In this document: piece by piece, positions 27,537 to 39,900 of the stretch
Layout: the number at the start of each line of letters is the position of its first letter
Numbering within the stretch: the stretch's first letter is position 1
Assembly (NCBI GenBank): GCA_963970005.1
Contig: CAXAMN010013780.1
Coordinates: 443,668 to 507,667 of the forward strand
Length of the DNA: 64,000 nt
Reading direction: 5' to 3'
Origin: Durusdinium trenchii
Taxonomy: Eukaryota; Sar; Dinophyceae; Suessiales; Symbiodiniaceae
The notes under the pieces: generated by a model
Databases searched by the model: none
What the model saw: the letters and a program-made list of their open reading frames with translations, nothing else
Told to the model about the DNA's origin: nothing
Program-made: the position numbers and the translations under genes

Positions 27537-28038
27537 TTTGACTTTTCCAATTCCACCAGTCACCAACCTCTCTGAATTTCTGCTGGCCTGATTTCGCCTG
27601 ATTTCCCACAGGCGAATTGGAAAAAATGAATTTTCCTAGGACATATTTGACTTTTTCCCAATCCACCAGTCTGCTAGAAATCAGGCCACCAACCTCTCTG
27701 AGTTTTTGGTGGTCTGATTTCGCCTGATTTCCCACAGGGAAGGGGAATTGGACACAGTTGAATTTGACTTTTTCCAATTCCACCAGTCTGCTAGAAATCA
27801 GGCCACCAACCTCTCTCGCCTGATTTCCCACAGGGAAGGGGAATTGGAAAAAGTTGAATTTTCCTAGGAAATATTTGACTTTGTCCAATTCCACCAGTCT
27901 GCTAGAAATCAGGCCACCAACCTCTCTGAGTTTCTGCTGGCCTGATTTCGCCTGATTTCCCACAGGGAAGGGGAATGGGAAAAAGTTGAATTTTCTTTGG
28001 AAAAATATTTTTCCCATTGCATCAGTCTACTAGAAATC
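27537..28038. repeat. Tandem repeat, units of about 100-130 bp
   Basis: Four diverged units, each with ccaccagtctgctagaaatc, ggccaccaacctctctgag, cgcctgatttcccacaggg and ttgaattttcctaggaaa. Units differ by internal deletions. Confidence 0.85.
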
Positions 28039-28700
28039 AGCTTGGCTGGTGTGCCCAGAGTCTAGTCTAGAGCCTAGGGCCTAGAGACAGGACCAAATGT
28101 CTCGAGCTCAAGCTTTGTTTGGGGAGCCCCCAAACCAGCCCGTTGTAGCGTGAACTTTGGAGTGGTGTGTTGGCCATTGGCCACTGGCCTTGAAGTATGT
28201 TGTTTTTTGTAGGTGTGGAACAATAGAAATGAGTTGAAAGTCTAGTCAAATCTAGGCAAAGTCAAAGCAGTTCAAGCAAAGAAAAGAAGGCAAGGGCTCG
28301 GCTCTGCCAAAATCCCTGTCGGACGATACAGCAGTGGCGGCTGCTTTTTTGGCTGGTCAAATCCACCGTCATATGTCATGACAAGCTCTGCAAGCTGGCC
28401 GACAAGTGCTGCTGTAGTGTGGTGCAGTGATGTTGGGACACCTTTAACTTTAACTGTAACTAGACTCTATCTAGGAACCTTGTAGTCTAGAGAGGCTCAC
28501 GTTTCCTACTGCTGCTGCTGCTGCTGTTGTTTTTTTGGTTCTTTCCTGTTCCAAGTGAGCACACTTTGACAACTCATTTGTGGAAAACACCTAAAAGGGG
28601 TTCCATTTGGAACTAATTTTTGAAATGAATTTTTGGCACGTGTGGGCCTGATTTTAGGATTCCAGGCCTGTACCTGAAACGAGCATCACAACTGTACTGT

Positions 28701-29052
28701 TTGCGCGCATACTTTTGTACGTATAATGTTCTATGCGCAACGTCAGGCTCTCAACCGACAATTGTTTCAGCATGTCTCAGCATGCTACAGACACAATAGT
28801 CGTGCTGGATACTGCTTGGCCTTGGGCGAGTGAAGCCTACAGGCTTTGCCGCTCGCGCGCATACTTTTGTGCGCATAATCCTATACGCGCAAGATCATAC
28901 GGCCATATCGTTCTGCAGATCGTTGCTTCAAGCCTGCTACAAAGTCAATAGTGGCGCTGGATACTGCTTGGCCTTGGGCCAATGACACTTACGGTGATTA
29001 CTGTTTGCGCGTATACTTTTGTGCGCATAAGCTTATACGCGCAAGATCATAC
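28701..29052. repeat. Three copies of a ttgcgcg...cgcgcaa palindromic module
   Basis: Modules at 28701-28740, 28853-28900 and 29004-29052 share gcgcatacttttgtgcgcata and end (c)tatacgcgcaagatcatacg in the last two. In the third, ttgcgcgtata and tatacgcgcaa form a perfect 11-bp inverted repeat. The last two are also preceded by a shared gctggatactgcttggcctt. Confidence 0.8.
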
Positions 29053-29054
29053 GT

Positions 29055-29755
29055 TGTTATTCCCCAAATGGGGATAGCTATGGGGTTCTTGCTGCAAACT
29101 AGAATGAGCTGGCTGCGCACGCTTTCGAAAGGGTGTCGGTGCTGGTGTTTGTGGTCCTGGGTGCTGGCGCTGTGAGCTGGCCCAGCGCGCGTTTAAGACG
29201 GGCGGCGGCGCTGGTCGGGTGCTGGCGCCGCTGCCGGCGTTGTCAGCTGGCAAAGCGCACCGGTGCTGGTGTCAGCTGATTGTGCGCACTGTGGAGGTGC
29301 CGTACGCTGGCTATGCAGGCTGCGTACATTCTTGTTCCAGCCAGTCGTATGTCAACAGGTTTCTGCCTAGCTATTTGGGTCTATGCTGGTGTAATTTATA
29401 GACCAGATAGCGAATGATGGCGATAGCCATGGGGTTCTTACTGAGATACAGTACTGCCAATAAGAATCAGCTGCCGGTGCTGGGCGCCGGTGCTGTGTAC
29501 GTGTTGCGAAGACGGGGTGCTGGTGCTGGTGCTGGGTGCTCTGGTGTGGGCTGGCTGTGCGCGTTGTGAAGAGAGGGCGCGGTGCTCGTGCTGGTGCTGG
29601 GTATCGGTAGGTAGTGCTGGCTGTGCACGTGGTGGACACAGGGTGTCGGTGCTGGTGCTGCTGCTGTGAGCTGTTCGCACGTGCTGTGGGGACAGGGTGT
29701 TGGAGTAGTTGCTGGTTGCTGGTGCTGTGAGCTGGCTGTGCGCGTTGTGAAAAGA
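29055..29755. repeat. GC-rich minisatellite array II with headers
   Basis: Headers ccaaatggggatagctatgg (29063) and ccagatagcgaatg (29402), each followed by ggggttcttact/gct, precede the same ggtgctgg / gagctggctgtgcgcg units as array I. Confidence 0.8.
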
Positions 29756-30464
29756 GGAGTGCTGGGGGCCGCTAACGTTTCAGTTTTCAGAATAGTTAAG
29801 ATGAATCAGGACCAGGAGCTGTTCCTTTGTTCATTACGGTACATAGAGGCACATCGCGGGTTGCACCATTGCCAAGTTTGCTCGCTGTTCTCGTAGCTTT
29901 GATGCCTGCCCATTTGTGAGGGTAGCTGAGAGCAGTTCCGCCAGAAATCATGTCCCCCATCCACCCAGATGAAAGAAATCAAAGTACGGGGTAATACATT
30001 TGTCAATGTTTTTCGTTCCATCCACCCAGAGCTCTTCCAAGTCCGACTTGGACCGATCTGTTCTGCTTCGATCGAGAAGGCGAGGATGGTGGGCCGCAAG
30101 AAGGCGGGATGGGGTTTATTTTTGCGTACGATCCGCGTGGGTCCCACGCACCCGTGGACTGTGCGCGTTGGGGATACAAGGTGCTGGTGGGGGCGGTGCC
30201 GGTGGGGTTGGGAAAGTGTAGGGGTGTGATGTTGACGTTAGCTTTCCAGTTGCACTATCATTCTGGTTCAGCAGCTTGCGCGTGATGCTTGTGAAACCTC
30301 GGAGCTGTACTGTGCGCACATGTGCGCACACATGTTTTGGCACGTGATGGTGCATGTATATTGTATTATATTCATTGAGCTCGCAGGAGGTGCGCATTTT
30401 GCTTTTCCATTTTGCAGCCACTTGCAGCCACTGCAAGTGATTGCTACGTCTGTCCGGAGAATAT
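29756..30464. other. No confident gene
   Basis: ORFs around 29969-30221 lack recognisable domains. Confidence 0.4.
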
Positions 30465-30574
30465 CATTATTTCTCCGCACGCAGTTCTGAAGAAAGCCAA
30501 GATTTCTGCCATGCTGTTCTGCGAAGAAATTCTGGTTTTCTCCCGAGCTGCGTGCGGAGAAATCATGAAATAAT
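30465..30574. repeat. Inverted repeat around ctccgcacgcag
   Basis: cattatttctccgcacgcag at 30465-30484 is matched inverted by ctgcgtgcggagaaatcatg at 30548-30567 and aataat just beyond, a potential hairpin with a loop of about 60 bases. Confidence 0.75.
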
Positions 30575-30665
30575 CCAAGACTTTTCCGATAATAAATTGA
30601 TTCTAAACTTCTGCAGAGCTAGCGACGAACATAAAGAACTCAAAGTACAGTGTTGAAGTTTACTT

Positions 30666-30737
30666 GCTTGAGTGACAAGTTGCTGCAAGTGGCTGCCAAG
30701 TGGCTGCCTGCCTGAGCAAGTGGCTGCAAGTGACTGC
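30666..30737. repeat. caagtggctg short repeat
   Basis: Five or so copies of (g)caagt(g/t)gctg(c) in 70 bp; a related gcagccacttgcagccac lies inverted at 30414-30432. Confidence 0.7.
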
Positions 30738-33700
30738 AAAACCAAAAATACAAATGTACGTCATTTGCTCGCTCTCTGATATATGATATATGTGTGTTCC
30801 TGTTGCTCCGGTTGTGCGTTTACTTTTTGTATTCATCTACTTTTACAATATCTTACACGCACTCTCTATTGTTTCATCGGGGCAACGCCCATATCCAGAA
30901 CAACATGTTTTATTGTGTGCGTTTCGAAACGTGAGTCTCCCCACGACTTGTTTACCTGTTTGATTGGCGTTTTGTTGGCCTTCCCGCGGTCACTGGAAGC
31001 TCTCGTGTTTTTTGTTACTTAATTACGTACTTGATACTTTGTCTCATGCGCTTCTGTATTTAGAATTAGTTAGTTGCTAGTTGAGGTCTATTCTGGTGTA
31101 AGTTGTTTTTTTGTGGAATGATTTTCGTATCTAAAAGCACAATATCACAGAATAGTTGTAGTTGTCGCAGGGTTGACGAGGCTCCTTGCAGGTCACCATT
31201 TTTTGATATCCATCCCTTTGAAACCATCGAGATGGAAGACGGTTGGAATGTGGAGCCGCCAATTCGAGAAAGACTTCCAACATGTTACGGGCGGAATGCA
31301 CTACGTTGCCAGGGGCCTCGGAGATTCCTCACTTTGGCATTTTTGGAAAGGCGCCCCAGTCTATATTGCAATATCCAGTCACAGCCCTGTGCAGCACGGC
31401 TGCCATTGAACACTAACTACAGCCCTACGGCATAAACAAGAGTGATCCTGCAAGTTTGCGTGTCATATTGGAAATGATTTGATGGTGATTGATGCGCTTG
31501 CGATTGCACGATATGTTGATCAGTTATATAGATCCATTCAATCCCCCGTGGTTGATAGCCACCAGGCAGCCTGATAAGTGCTGAGGAGCGTGGGTGCATG
31601 ATAACAGTGTACAGGTGATGAGGCTTACTCATGTCCGCACAATGGCATTGTCCGCTCCAAATGAAGATCAGTGGAAATCGAAGCATCCTTGACTTGGCGG
31701 GTTCATTTTTCGGGTGTGTGCGCGTGTTTCAATCATACAGGTCAAGGCCAGTGAGTCTTCTGAGTCAAAAGACTGAGAATGCGGTTGACCATGGAGTTGT
31801 AGGACGAGAGGATGAGTAGGGGTTGGCTCCTATGTTTGAGGCTGTTGGATGTGTATGGCCATTCCGCTCGGAGGACACACATACTCGAAGCTCCTTTAGC
31901 CATGTCTTGCGCCCCCACACGCTACGTAGAAGGTTTGCGGATGACGCGCTATAAATTTGAGTTGTGTGTTGTTGCATTCCTTTCACTCGGGATGGTAAAG
32001 TAAGACAATATATTGTTACAATTGTTGCCGGTGCAGCCCCATGAGCGAAAGACGTGGAGGGACACGGAGCCAGATCAACAATCCAAAGTGTTATTGTACT
32101 GCTGGCTTAGCTGCAAAGACTTGCCTGAGTCCAGCCGTCGTACGTCCTATAGGCACTTTAAATCATTTAACGTCCAGCAATTAATTGCATGTGGCGATGG
32201 CGTTTCTTTTGAGTTTGATTGGAGGTCATAATTTGGGTGCTGCATTCCCAGGTCCATGGACAACCTTGAACATATTACTTGTGCAAGCCAAAGAGCTGAT
32301 GACTACTTATGACCATGAACATGACCTCCAATGCAGTGGGTCTTACTCTGGGACATCTTGGAAGAATGTCGCGACCTCAGCAATTGCTGCGCATGTTTTT
32401 GACTCAACCTGCAATGTATTTCCTGCTTGTACTTAAGTCTTTTCTTTCCAGCAAGATGCATCAAAAATCATCTAAGAATAGCAAGGGCAAGACTACTGCA
32501 GATGGACGGATGATTCAAACCCTTCCAAACCACCTTGACCCCTTCCACCGCAAAAACTCAATGTTAGCAAGCCTGCCAGTTTGCCAGAGTGTGTGGGCGA
32601 ATGGACCAAACAAATCAAATCCTGGTAACACAAATTGAAAATATCGCGCTCAACATTCAACTTTGGGGATAAGGGTTCGTGACAGTTACTGACTCAGGGG
32701 TTTGAATATTTTGTAAATTCACTGCTACGTAGGAGGGTCCTTCAATTTCGCGCGCAGGTGCTTTCAGATCTGAAAGCCATAGCGGCTTTGATATTTCCTT
32801 GGCATTTGTCGGTGTGGAAGCCTTCGTGTACTATAGAAACCTCATAGTCTCATAGTGACCACAGAACATGCGCTGCTACTCCTAGCTGGGTTCACCTGCC
32901 AGTGTAGCTGTTGTCGTGTTTGGCGTGCTTTCCAGACCGCAGGGTGAGGCAATCAAATACAAGGTGTGGGCCTGGTGGAAACAAAACGGTTCAGAGTGGC
33001 TTGTGGTCATCCACGTGGCATTTGTCCTTCAGGGTTTCCTCTTCTTGAGCAGGATTCTTGCCGTGTGTGAGGTGTGTATGCCAACTTGAAAGTATGAGCA
33101 TGTCCAAGGCACATCACACATTTTGTATTGGGGTGGTCATTGGCATTGGACGACCAAGACACTATATACATACAAAGCAGTCAATTAACTTGGAGCCTTG
33201 AGAGTTAGTGTGCTCCCCTTCCCCCGACCCTTTTTGAGTCTGAGTCTAACCTGAGGCCTCCTGAAGCTGCCAAAGAGAGCAGATGAATTGCAGCTGTCCG
33301 TAGTTGTTCGGCAAGTCCCGCCAGCTGTTGTCTACTGCGCAGTTGCCGGAAAGCAGTCGACCTCCGAAAAGCTACAGTCAGCACTCAGCACCGTTGTTGT
33401 TTCAGTGTTTACTGCTGCACTTCCGGAGCATGGTCTTGCAGACAGGCCAACCAACGACTGAAACATGTCCTCAAAACAGAAATCGAAAGATATCGGTAAC
33501 AATCAAGATTGTGTTTCCTCCATGCATATGTTGCAATTCTCGATTTTCCTTGCTCCAATCCGACCTCCTGGATTTGGATGATGAGGTGAAGCAGGCTTCA
33601 AGCTCCAGACTCCACATCGTGAGAAACTCTTGCACCGGCTGTGAATGAAACAATGTTTGCTGATGCTTGCTGAAGGTAGTTTCATCTCTGGAGCTTGAGT

Positions 33701-35838
33701 TTGCTGTGGGGTTGTGGAAGCCACTAGGTCAGCTTGCACAGACAGCGATGCCTTCGCCGCGGATTGCGAATTGTCTAGTTAGGGACCGGGTGACAACCAC
33801 TTTGTCCCGCTGAGGCATGCTGAGATCCAGGAAAGTCAGTGATCCTGACTTCTCCCCCGCTATTTCTACAGTGATTTCAGTGTTTTGCCTGTTGACAAGG
33901 CCCGGCATGCACTTTGTCTTTTGCTGATGGCCTTGTCACAGGGCGGCACAAACAGTGCCATACCCGCTCGTGGCTGCTGAGTTCTGTCGTGATACGACAG
34001 ATCAGTGGACATCGGGCTTCGATCGCAGCGCCAAGACCTTGTGGACTCTTTTTAGGCGAAAGTACGCGGAACGCTGGGCTGGATCTTCTTCAGCGGTCAA
34101 CTCCCAGGACTCTTTATGGTTGCCCCACAGAAGCTTGAGATGGCCCTCCTTGCCCTGATCTCCAAGATTCTGATTGAGGGTCTAGAGTGACACCGACGCC
34201 CGTTACAAACAAAACTCGCTACTGCTGAGCTAGTGACTGCACGTACAGAGAGAGAGAGAGTCATTTCAGACCGATTTGAGATCCAAAAATGGGAGAAGAG
34301 ACGTAGAAAGCCTGTGCTTTCAAATTCCCTTGCTTGCACCATTGCAGAATACGCCATTGGTAGTTTTTATGTTCACCCACAACAATAAGTGCAAATGCAT
34401 AAGAAGCTGAAGCAGGCTTTTACTACTTAGTATACTATAGTAGTCCCTAACACTTAAAGTACTATTATAGTACTTAGGTTTCACAGCCGCCCGGAACTTC
34501 ACTGAACATTTTGCCGCACCCCCCTTGAGCTAAGTTTGGAGCGAGCCCTGATTGTGGCGAACTCAGCCCTAGAGCACTTCCTGCTGCAATTGAAAGATCA
34601 GCACGCGCCACGTCCGACCTCGGAAGTTGAATCACAACAGCTGCATGTTCATCTGATTTGATGAGAATAAGTTATGACTCGAACTTGGCTGAGACTCTTA
34701 ATTGGTCCAAAGGCAGATCGCTTCTCGTTTGCCAATTGCTGGCTGAGATGCGACTGAAGTCTGGGAGGAAGTTCCTTGACGACAATGTGGGCGGCTTGGT
34801 GTGTTGAGGACATTTGGAGGTAAGCAAGTCTCCCGGCTTTGTGAACTGGATAGCTTCGAAGTGAAGATGTGGACATATGTGGACTTCTGTCTTCTCGAGG
34901 CTATGGTGGCATTTTCGGGGAAGGTCTTGGTGCGCCCAGACACAAGCCAAAACAACCGCAGCCTTCGTCTTTCTTCGCTTCATGTAGTGAGTAGACGGTC
35001 GACCAGTTTTCGCCTTTTGAGACTCGTGAGGCGCAGTTTTCCGCTGACGGTGCTGTTGTGAATGGTGTCTCCCACGACGATCTCTATGCCTTGTGGTGCC
35101 GAATTGTTTGCCCGGCATGGTTTACGGTGTCTCAAGAAGTATGGAGGCCGCTTCGGGTTCTTGCTGCGGTTTTTTGCTGGTTCCGCCCAGTGTCGTGGAC
35201 CCTTTTTTGTAGACCAAAAGGCTTCAAGAATCGTAGAATTCGATGGAACTACTGTTGAATTTGCCAAGGTTGCACCACTTGTTAATAACTTGGGGCGCAT
35301 GACACTGGTGCTTGCAGAATGCCCTCTCATGGCCATGAGTTTAGTTTCTCACCTAATGCATGGCATGGAGGGCCATTGGAGGCCTGTTACTTGCATGGAT
35401 CGAGGATGCAGATCAATCTGGACGGGTGTCCTACCTGGAGTGGACGCCGGTGTCCCAGGTGTTTTTATGGCATATATATATATATATTCGCATTGAAATT
35501 CCCCTCACTCCTTGCGCCTTCACCCTGCTAAGGCTCGGAATGTACCGACTGCGTCTTGCAACATGGCCTTTGCTTTCAGATCTTCAGCAGGGTGAGGTGG
35601 GCACTTTGAGCTACAAATGTTGCTTGTACCAGTTCTATTCCTCAGACAGCCTAGAAACTGTCAGGTGGTGGACAAGATCAGTGCCGCCGCCTCCAAAAAG
35701 ATCGGAAACAATTCCTGCTGGTATAAGGTCAGCTCTGAGCGAAACGGAGCGAAACAGCAGATGGTTCTTGAACAGAAAGCCTTCTCACACTCAGACATTG
35801 TTTTTGGGATTGCTGCCAGCCACCATCAGCCACCATAG
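30738..35838. other. About 5 kb without a confident gene
   Basis: Several ORFs here (31103-31435, 33955-34158, 35062-35496, and minus-strand 34672-35118) have protein-like stretches but no domain I recognise and no clear exon chain. A possible terminal exon with KLEMALLALISKILIEGLE and a TGA lies near 34130-34190. The region is probably intron or intergenic DNA upstream of the EF-hand exon at 35839. Confidence 0.35.
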
Positions 35839-35878
35839 GTCTTCAAGCTGGTGGACGTGGATCGTTCTGGGTCGATTG
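35839..35878 (+). CDS. EF-hand exon (first part of loop)
   Basis: After accatag, 40 bases encode VFKLVDVDRSGSI plus one base, then a GCAAGA donor. Asp1, Asp3, Ser5, Gly6 and Ile8 are in place. The loop completes in phase in the next exon at 36192: the split codon becomes Gly and is followed by YDEFFKIIRR, giving Glu12. The 313-bp intron is GC-AG. This is a canonical calcium-binding EF-hand, probably in a calmodulin-like or EF-hand domain protein; the rest of the gene is not resolved. Confidence 0.65.
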
Positions 35879-36191
35879 GCAAGACTCCCAGCTGAGCGAA
35901 TCGATTCGCAACTGCATCTTGCATCACTGGTGCGCATACAATACCCAGACACTACATGGGACTGGAATATATGACAACTTATATGACATTATATATAAAT
36001 ATAGATTTATGTGAATAATATGCCTACATTGAGACCACAAATCACCCCGATGTAGGGAAACACGTCATACATGGAGTGCTTGGGAGAGATTAGAGTGTAT
36101 GTGGTGAGATTGGTTTTTCCGTAGATCCACCCAGCACCGTTTGCAATGTTTTTTTTCTCACCCACCGTGTGTTTCTGTCCTGTTTGGCAAG

Positions 36192-36240
36192 GTTACGACG
36201 AGTTCTTCAAAATCATCAGACGTCCGGAGCCCAGCGTCCT
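36192..36240 (+). CDS. EF-hand exon (second part of loop)
   Basis: Follows tgtttggcaag. The frame set by the previous exon reads YDEFFKIIRRPEPS, supplying Glu12 and the exiting helix of the EF-hand. The 3' boundary is uncertain: the frame runs on into TAGTAG-type repeat DNA and meets a TAG about 35 bases later, which could be the gene's stop or an intronic read-through. Element E2 begins 580 bases downstream. Confidence 0.55.
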
Positions 36241-36350
36241 TGATTGCAGCGTCCGAACGCTCCGTTCGTAGCGATGCCCTTTGTTACGTTCGTAGCGTCC
36301 TTGTTCCTAGTAGTAATGCCAGGGGCCTACTAGTAGCGTCCTTGTTCCTA
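36241..36350 (+). repeat. TAGTAG-type dispersed repeat, cluster d
   Basis: cgttcgtagcgtccttgttc, tagtagtaatgccaggggcc and tactagtagcgtccttgttc, directly after the EF-hand exon. Confidence 0.8.
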
Positions 36351-36476
36351 TTTCTGGTTTGATTCTTACTTGCGCAGCATTTGCACGCATTTGCCCGGTG
36401 TTCTTTTATATATAATTGAGCAGCGTCAAACACCTCCCACAAACAGTTCAAGCAAACTTGTAAACTCTAACTTTCC

Positions 36477-36768
36477 CGCGGAAGCCAAAACTGCAGTCGT
36501 GGAAGCTTGCGGAAGCCACCGCGCAAGTATATGGTAAAATTCACCATCGCTGAAGCTTTGCGGAAGTGCACATGTTACTTTCTTGAATCTTCTTGACAAT
36601 AACAAATGCCTCTATACTTTAAGGAGATTTGTCTAATACTAACCTATGAGCACTTTTGAGAAATACGTCGCGGAAGCGCCGCGGAAGAGGATTTCAACCA
36701 ACATGGCCCGCGGAAGCCAAAACACAGGTCGCGGAAGCTTCGCGCAAGCATTGGCGGAAGCAAGTCAT
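36477..36768. repeat. gcggaagc short-repeat cluster
   Basis: About ten copies of (c)gcggaagc(c/t) or close variants (cgcaag, cgtggaagc) spaced 10-60 bases apart, in AT-rich surroundings. No ORF. Confidence 0.75.
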
Positions 36769-36815
36769 GAGTATAACAGATCGCAGACCGGTTTTTGACA
36801 CCGCTCAATTATTAT

Positions 36816-36930
36816 TGTGAGTCCAAAAAAAAGGGCATCTCCCCGCTGTGAAACGAAAGACACGCAACAACATGGTTGCACACGTTTGGCTCAAGGCTCA
36901 AGAAAAAGACAGAGCGGCACGGCTCGCATG
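36816..36930 (+). repeat. E2 left LTR (115 bp)
   Basis: Direct repeat of 45498-45611, from tgtgagtcc to ggctcgcatg. It contains TTTGGCTCAAG (36885-36895) followed by another GCTCAAG, like a tandem spliced-leader tail. Confidence 0.95.
36885..36895 (+). promoter_or_regulatory. Spliced-leader-like motif in E2 LTR
   Basis: TTTGGCTCAAG, immediately followed by GCTCAAG; repeated at 45566-45576 in the right LTR. Confidence 0.6.
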
Positions 36931-36946
36931 GGTTATGAGCCCAAGG
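36931..36946 (+). other. E2 primer-binding site, initiator-Met anticodon arm
   Basis: With the two preceding bases it reads tgggttatgagcccaagg. The core gggttatgagccc is the exact complement of a GGGCTCATAACCC anticodon stem-loop with a CAU anticodon. Copia elements prime from this part of initiator tRNA-Met. Confidence 0.65.
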
Positions 36947-36985
36947 TAGAAAGACCACCCTAGCAAAGCTAGGTTGCTGGCCGCC

Positions 36986-39900
36986 ATGGATTTGAGAAGA
37001 AGGCGCTCGCAATCCAAAGGGCGAGAGCCGACAGCAGATGAAAGGTTGGACGCTTTGCTAGAAGAAGCCAGAGCATCCGGGACTCCAAAAGAACCCGTTC
37101 GGCGAGCACAAAGCCTAGAGCCTAGTCGGATGTTGACGCCCTCGTTGAGGAAGACCTCATCGGCGTTGACCGCTGGTGCCTCGAGAGAACGACCTGCACC
37201 TGAAGAAGTTCGAGCGATCGAGAATCGAGAACGTGAAGTCCCTACAGAACCTCAAGGGCAGCCGATGAGCTTCTGGCCGGTGGTTCCTCCTCTTCCTACT
37301 GGGGCACTACCTCCTTTCGTACCTGGACACCATGTTGGCGGACAAGTCGGAGGGCACGAAGGTGGTGGTGGGGCACCGAGCTTGCTGCAGCCAGCCCAGG
37401 AGCAAGCCTGGGGGATGTTGGCGGGCCTGGGAACGCCTCTGCCGGGGACGTGGGGAGAAAGGGGAAGCCAATCACAAATGCCGATCTTGCCGGGGCCACG
37501 AGAAGCTGGTGGGCCTATGAAGGGAACCACTAGGGATGCAGAACAGATATCTAGCGGTCGACTAGCGGGACAAGATCATCTACCAGAACGAACGGTTGGT
37601 GAAGATATGAAGGGTTCCGTGAAGAGTTCACCGGTGAATCCATGGACGGCTGAGAAACTTCGTGAACTACATGACCAAGCCCAAGGCAGTCGTGGAGTAC
37701 CTGATCCCGTGGAACTACTTCGTGCTAAATGTCTTCAAGAAGCGGAGGTTAGGTTTCAAGAAGAAATGCAAAAGTTGGGTCAGCCGAGCTCGAACTCGTC
37801 TTTCCAGTCCGCAGTGGAAGCTCCTGGAGGTAAAGTTCAAGGTGGTGGAGAAGGGCAGACCACGAAACAGGTGACGGCGCCGATCGTGAATGTGGGACCT
37901 ATGGCTCCGGGTGCAACACCTGTGGCCTACCCATGGCCTTATCCTCCTGGTCTACCTGGACAACTTCCGTGGGGTAATGGAGTGTGCGGCATTTTTCCAA
38001 ATGGTGTTGCTGGACCATCTACATCGCCAAATGCATGGGTGGCGCCAGAGGAATCGCTGGGTGATCAAACCCGGTCAGTGGAATTGCCGGTGTTGGGCCT
38101 CGAAGCAACATCGCTGGCGTTTGGTGACTGGCTTACGACGCTGGAGCCGATTGTGTCGGAGATCAGCCCGGGAGCGAGTCAGTGGTGGCAGTTGACCTTG
38201 AAGAGCGTGTCCAAGGCCTATGAGGAATGGCTGACGGCGGACCCGCTCCAACGACTTCGTCTGGGTCCTGTCTGTTTGGAAGAGGCGAACAAATGGCCTC
38301 GTACGGAACGCAAAATGTTGAGCCTGTTGTTGCAGGTTGTGCCTGAGAACGTCAAGAATGAGGTCGTGACGACTAGGAAGATGACGGTCGCTCAGGTGTT
38401 GTTCATCCTCTACGTGAAGTTTCAACCTGGAGGACAAAGTGAACGGATGAGCCTAATCCGAAATCTGACGGAGCTCAAGCTGACCAACAACATGCTGGAG
38501 GTCGCCCAGGGCATCCGCACATGGAGGAGGTGGTGGAGCCGTTCGGAAGAACTGGGAGTGATGCTTCCAGACCCTGTGGTATTGGCAGGGGTGTTGGTGA
38601 AGGCTTCAGATCACATGGCGAAGTCTGGGGCGCAAGTGGCATACCGATTGGCAACCAGTCGGCAGCAGTTGTTGGTGGACACTCGTCCAACTCTTGAGAA
38701 TGTCAAGATCTTCGCGGAGCACCTACAGGCCGAGGCTGAGGAATTGTCGATGGGCGCTGGAAATGGTGGAGGGAAGGGATTATCACTGAAGGCAGTGGCG
38801 GTCCAACCTACATCAGGTACTTCGACTACGACCTCGACGGGGACAACTGGAGGTGAACTTCGGGAAGGCGGTGCCGGCGATAAAGATACCTGCAGGTTTT
38901 GGATGACCGAAAAAGGGTGTCGTCGTGGTGACCGTTGCAAATTCAAGCATTGCAGGTTGAGTCCAAAGGAAAATCGGTGCTTCAACTGCTCAGGCCTGAA
39001 CCACAGCAAGACGTCGTGCCCGTTCCTGAAGAAAGAGGGAAAGGGGGAGGAAAACGTCAAGGTGGCGAAGGTGAAGGGAGGAAGCGCGGGTGGTAGTCCG
39101 GAAAAGACGGACGCTGGTGGTGCTGGGGGAGAGGAAGCCAATGTTTCATCTTCATCCGGGACAAGAACATCGATGGAGGAAGTGCCTACTGGGGGAAAAG
39201 GAAAGCCTGGTGGTGGTGCTCCCCATGGAGAAGAGACTATGACTTCTGTGGGCGGCTTGGTGGAGGAGGCCTCGGCTTTGTTGAAGTCACTCCAAAGGGC
39301 ACGACTCATGGCGGTTCAATGTAAATCGTTGGAGCCTTCGTCTATCGTTGATGAGGGAATGGTTGACAAGGTTGGCCTGTTGGACGGTGGGGCAACACAT
39401 CCACTACGACATGGGTCTCGCAAAGAGATCGAAGAGGCGGAAGAGGTCCCGGTGGATCTGGCACATGGACGGGTGTGGCTTCGACAACATCCGGTGACGG
39501 GGACCATTTTGGTGGATGGGCATATTGAACCTATCGTTCCAGTGAGGGGGCTGATCGATCTTGGCTATAAACTACAATGGAGCCGCAGTGGATGTGTGGT
39601 GGTGCACCCCAAACGGGGAAAGATCTCTTCATGGCTGCGGGATGGCTGTCCTGTGGTGGCTGAGGAGGATGCTTTGGCCCTCATCGCGGACATTGAGAAT
39701 GCCGAGCGGAAGAAAGTGGAGGACTTGAACCAAGAGGAGAATCTGGATGGGGACATCATGATGTGGTGGCAGAAGCGTTTCCCGCAAGTCCCAAGCCGAG
39801 TGTTTCGCTACATGTCGGAAGCTCCAGACAACTCATCAAGTCCATTGCCGTGGAACAGAAGTGTGAGAAGACGACTGCAACAGTCAAAAAAGATCCTACT

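Noticed and set aside
27537..28038. Spaced repeats considered as a CRISPR array
   Set aside because: The repeats are over 100 bp, diverged, without regular unique spacers, and in a eukaryotic context.
31103..31435. Overlapping + strand ORFs with plausible composition
   Set aside because: Two frames look equally coding-like, so neither is credible without further evidence.
35062..35496. 144-codon + strand ORF (KASRIVEFDGTTVEFAKVAP)
   Set aside because: The strand-like pattern is suggestive, but I recognise no domain, and a minus-strand ORF overlaps it with similar quality.
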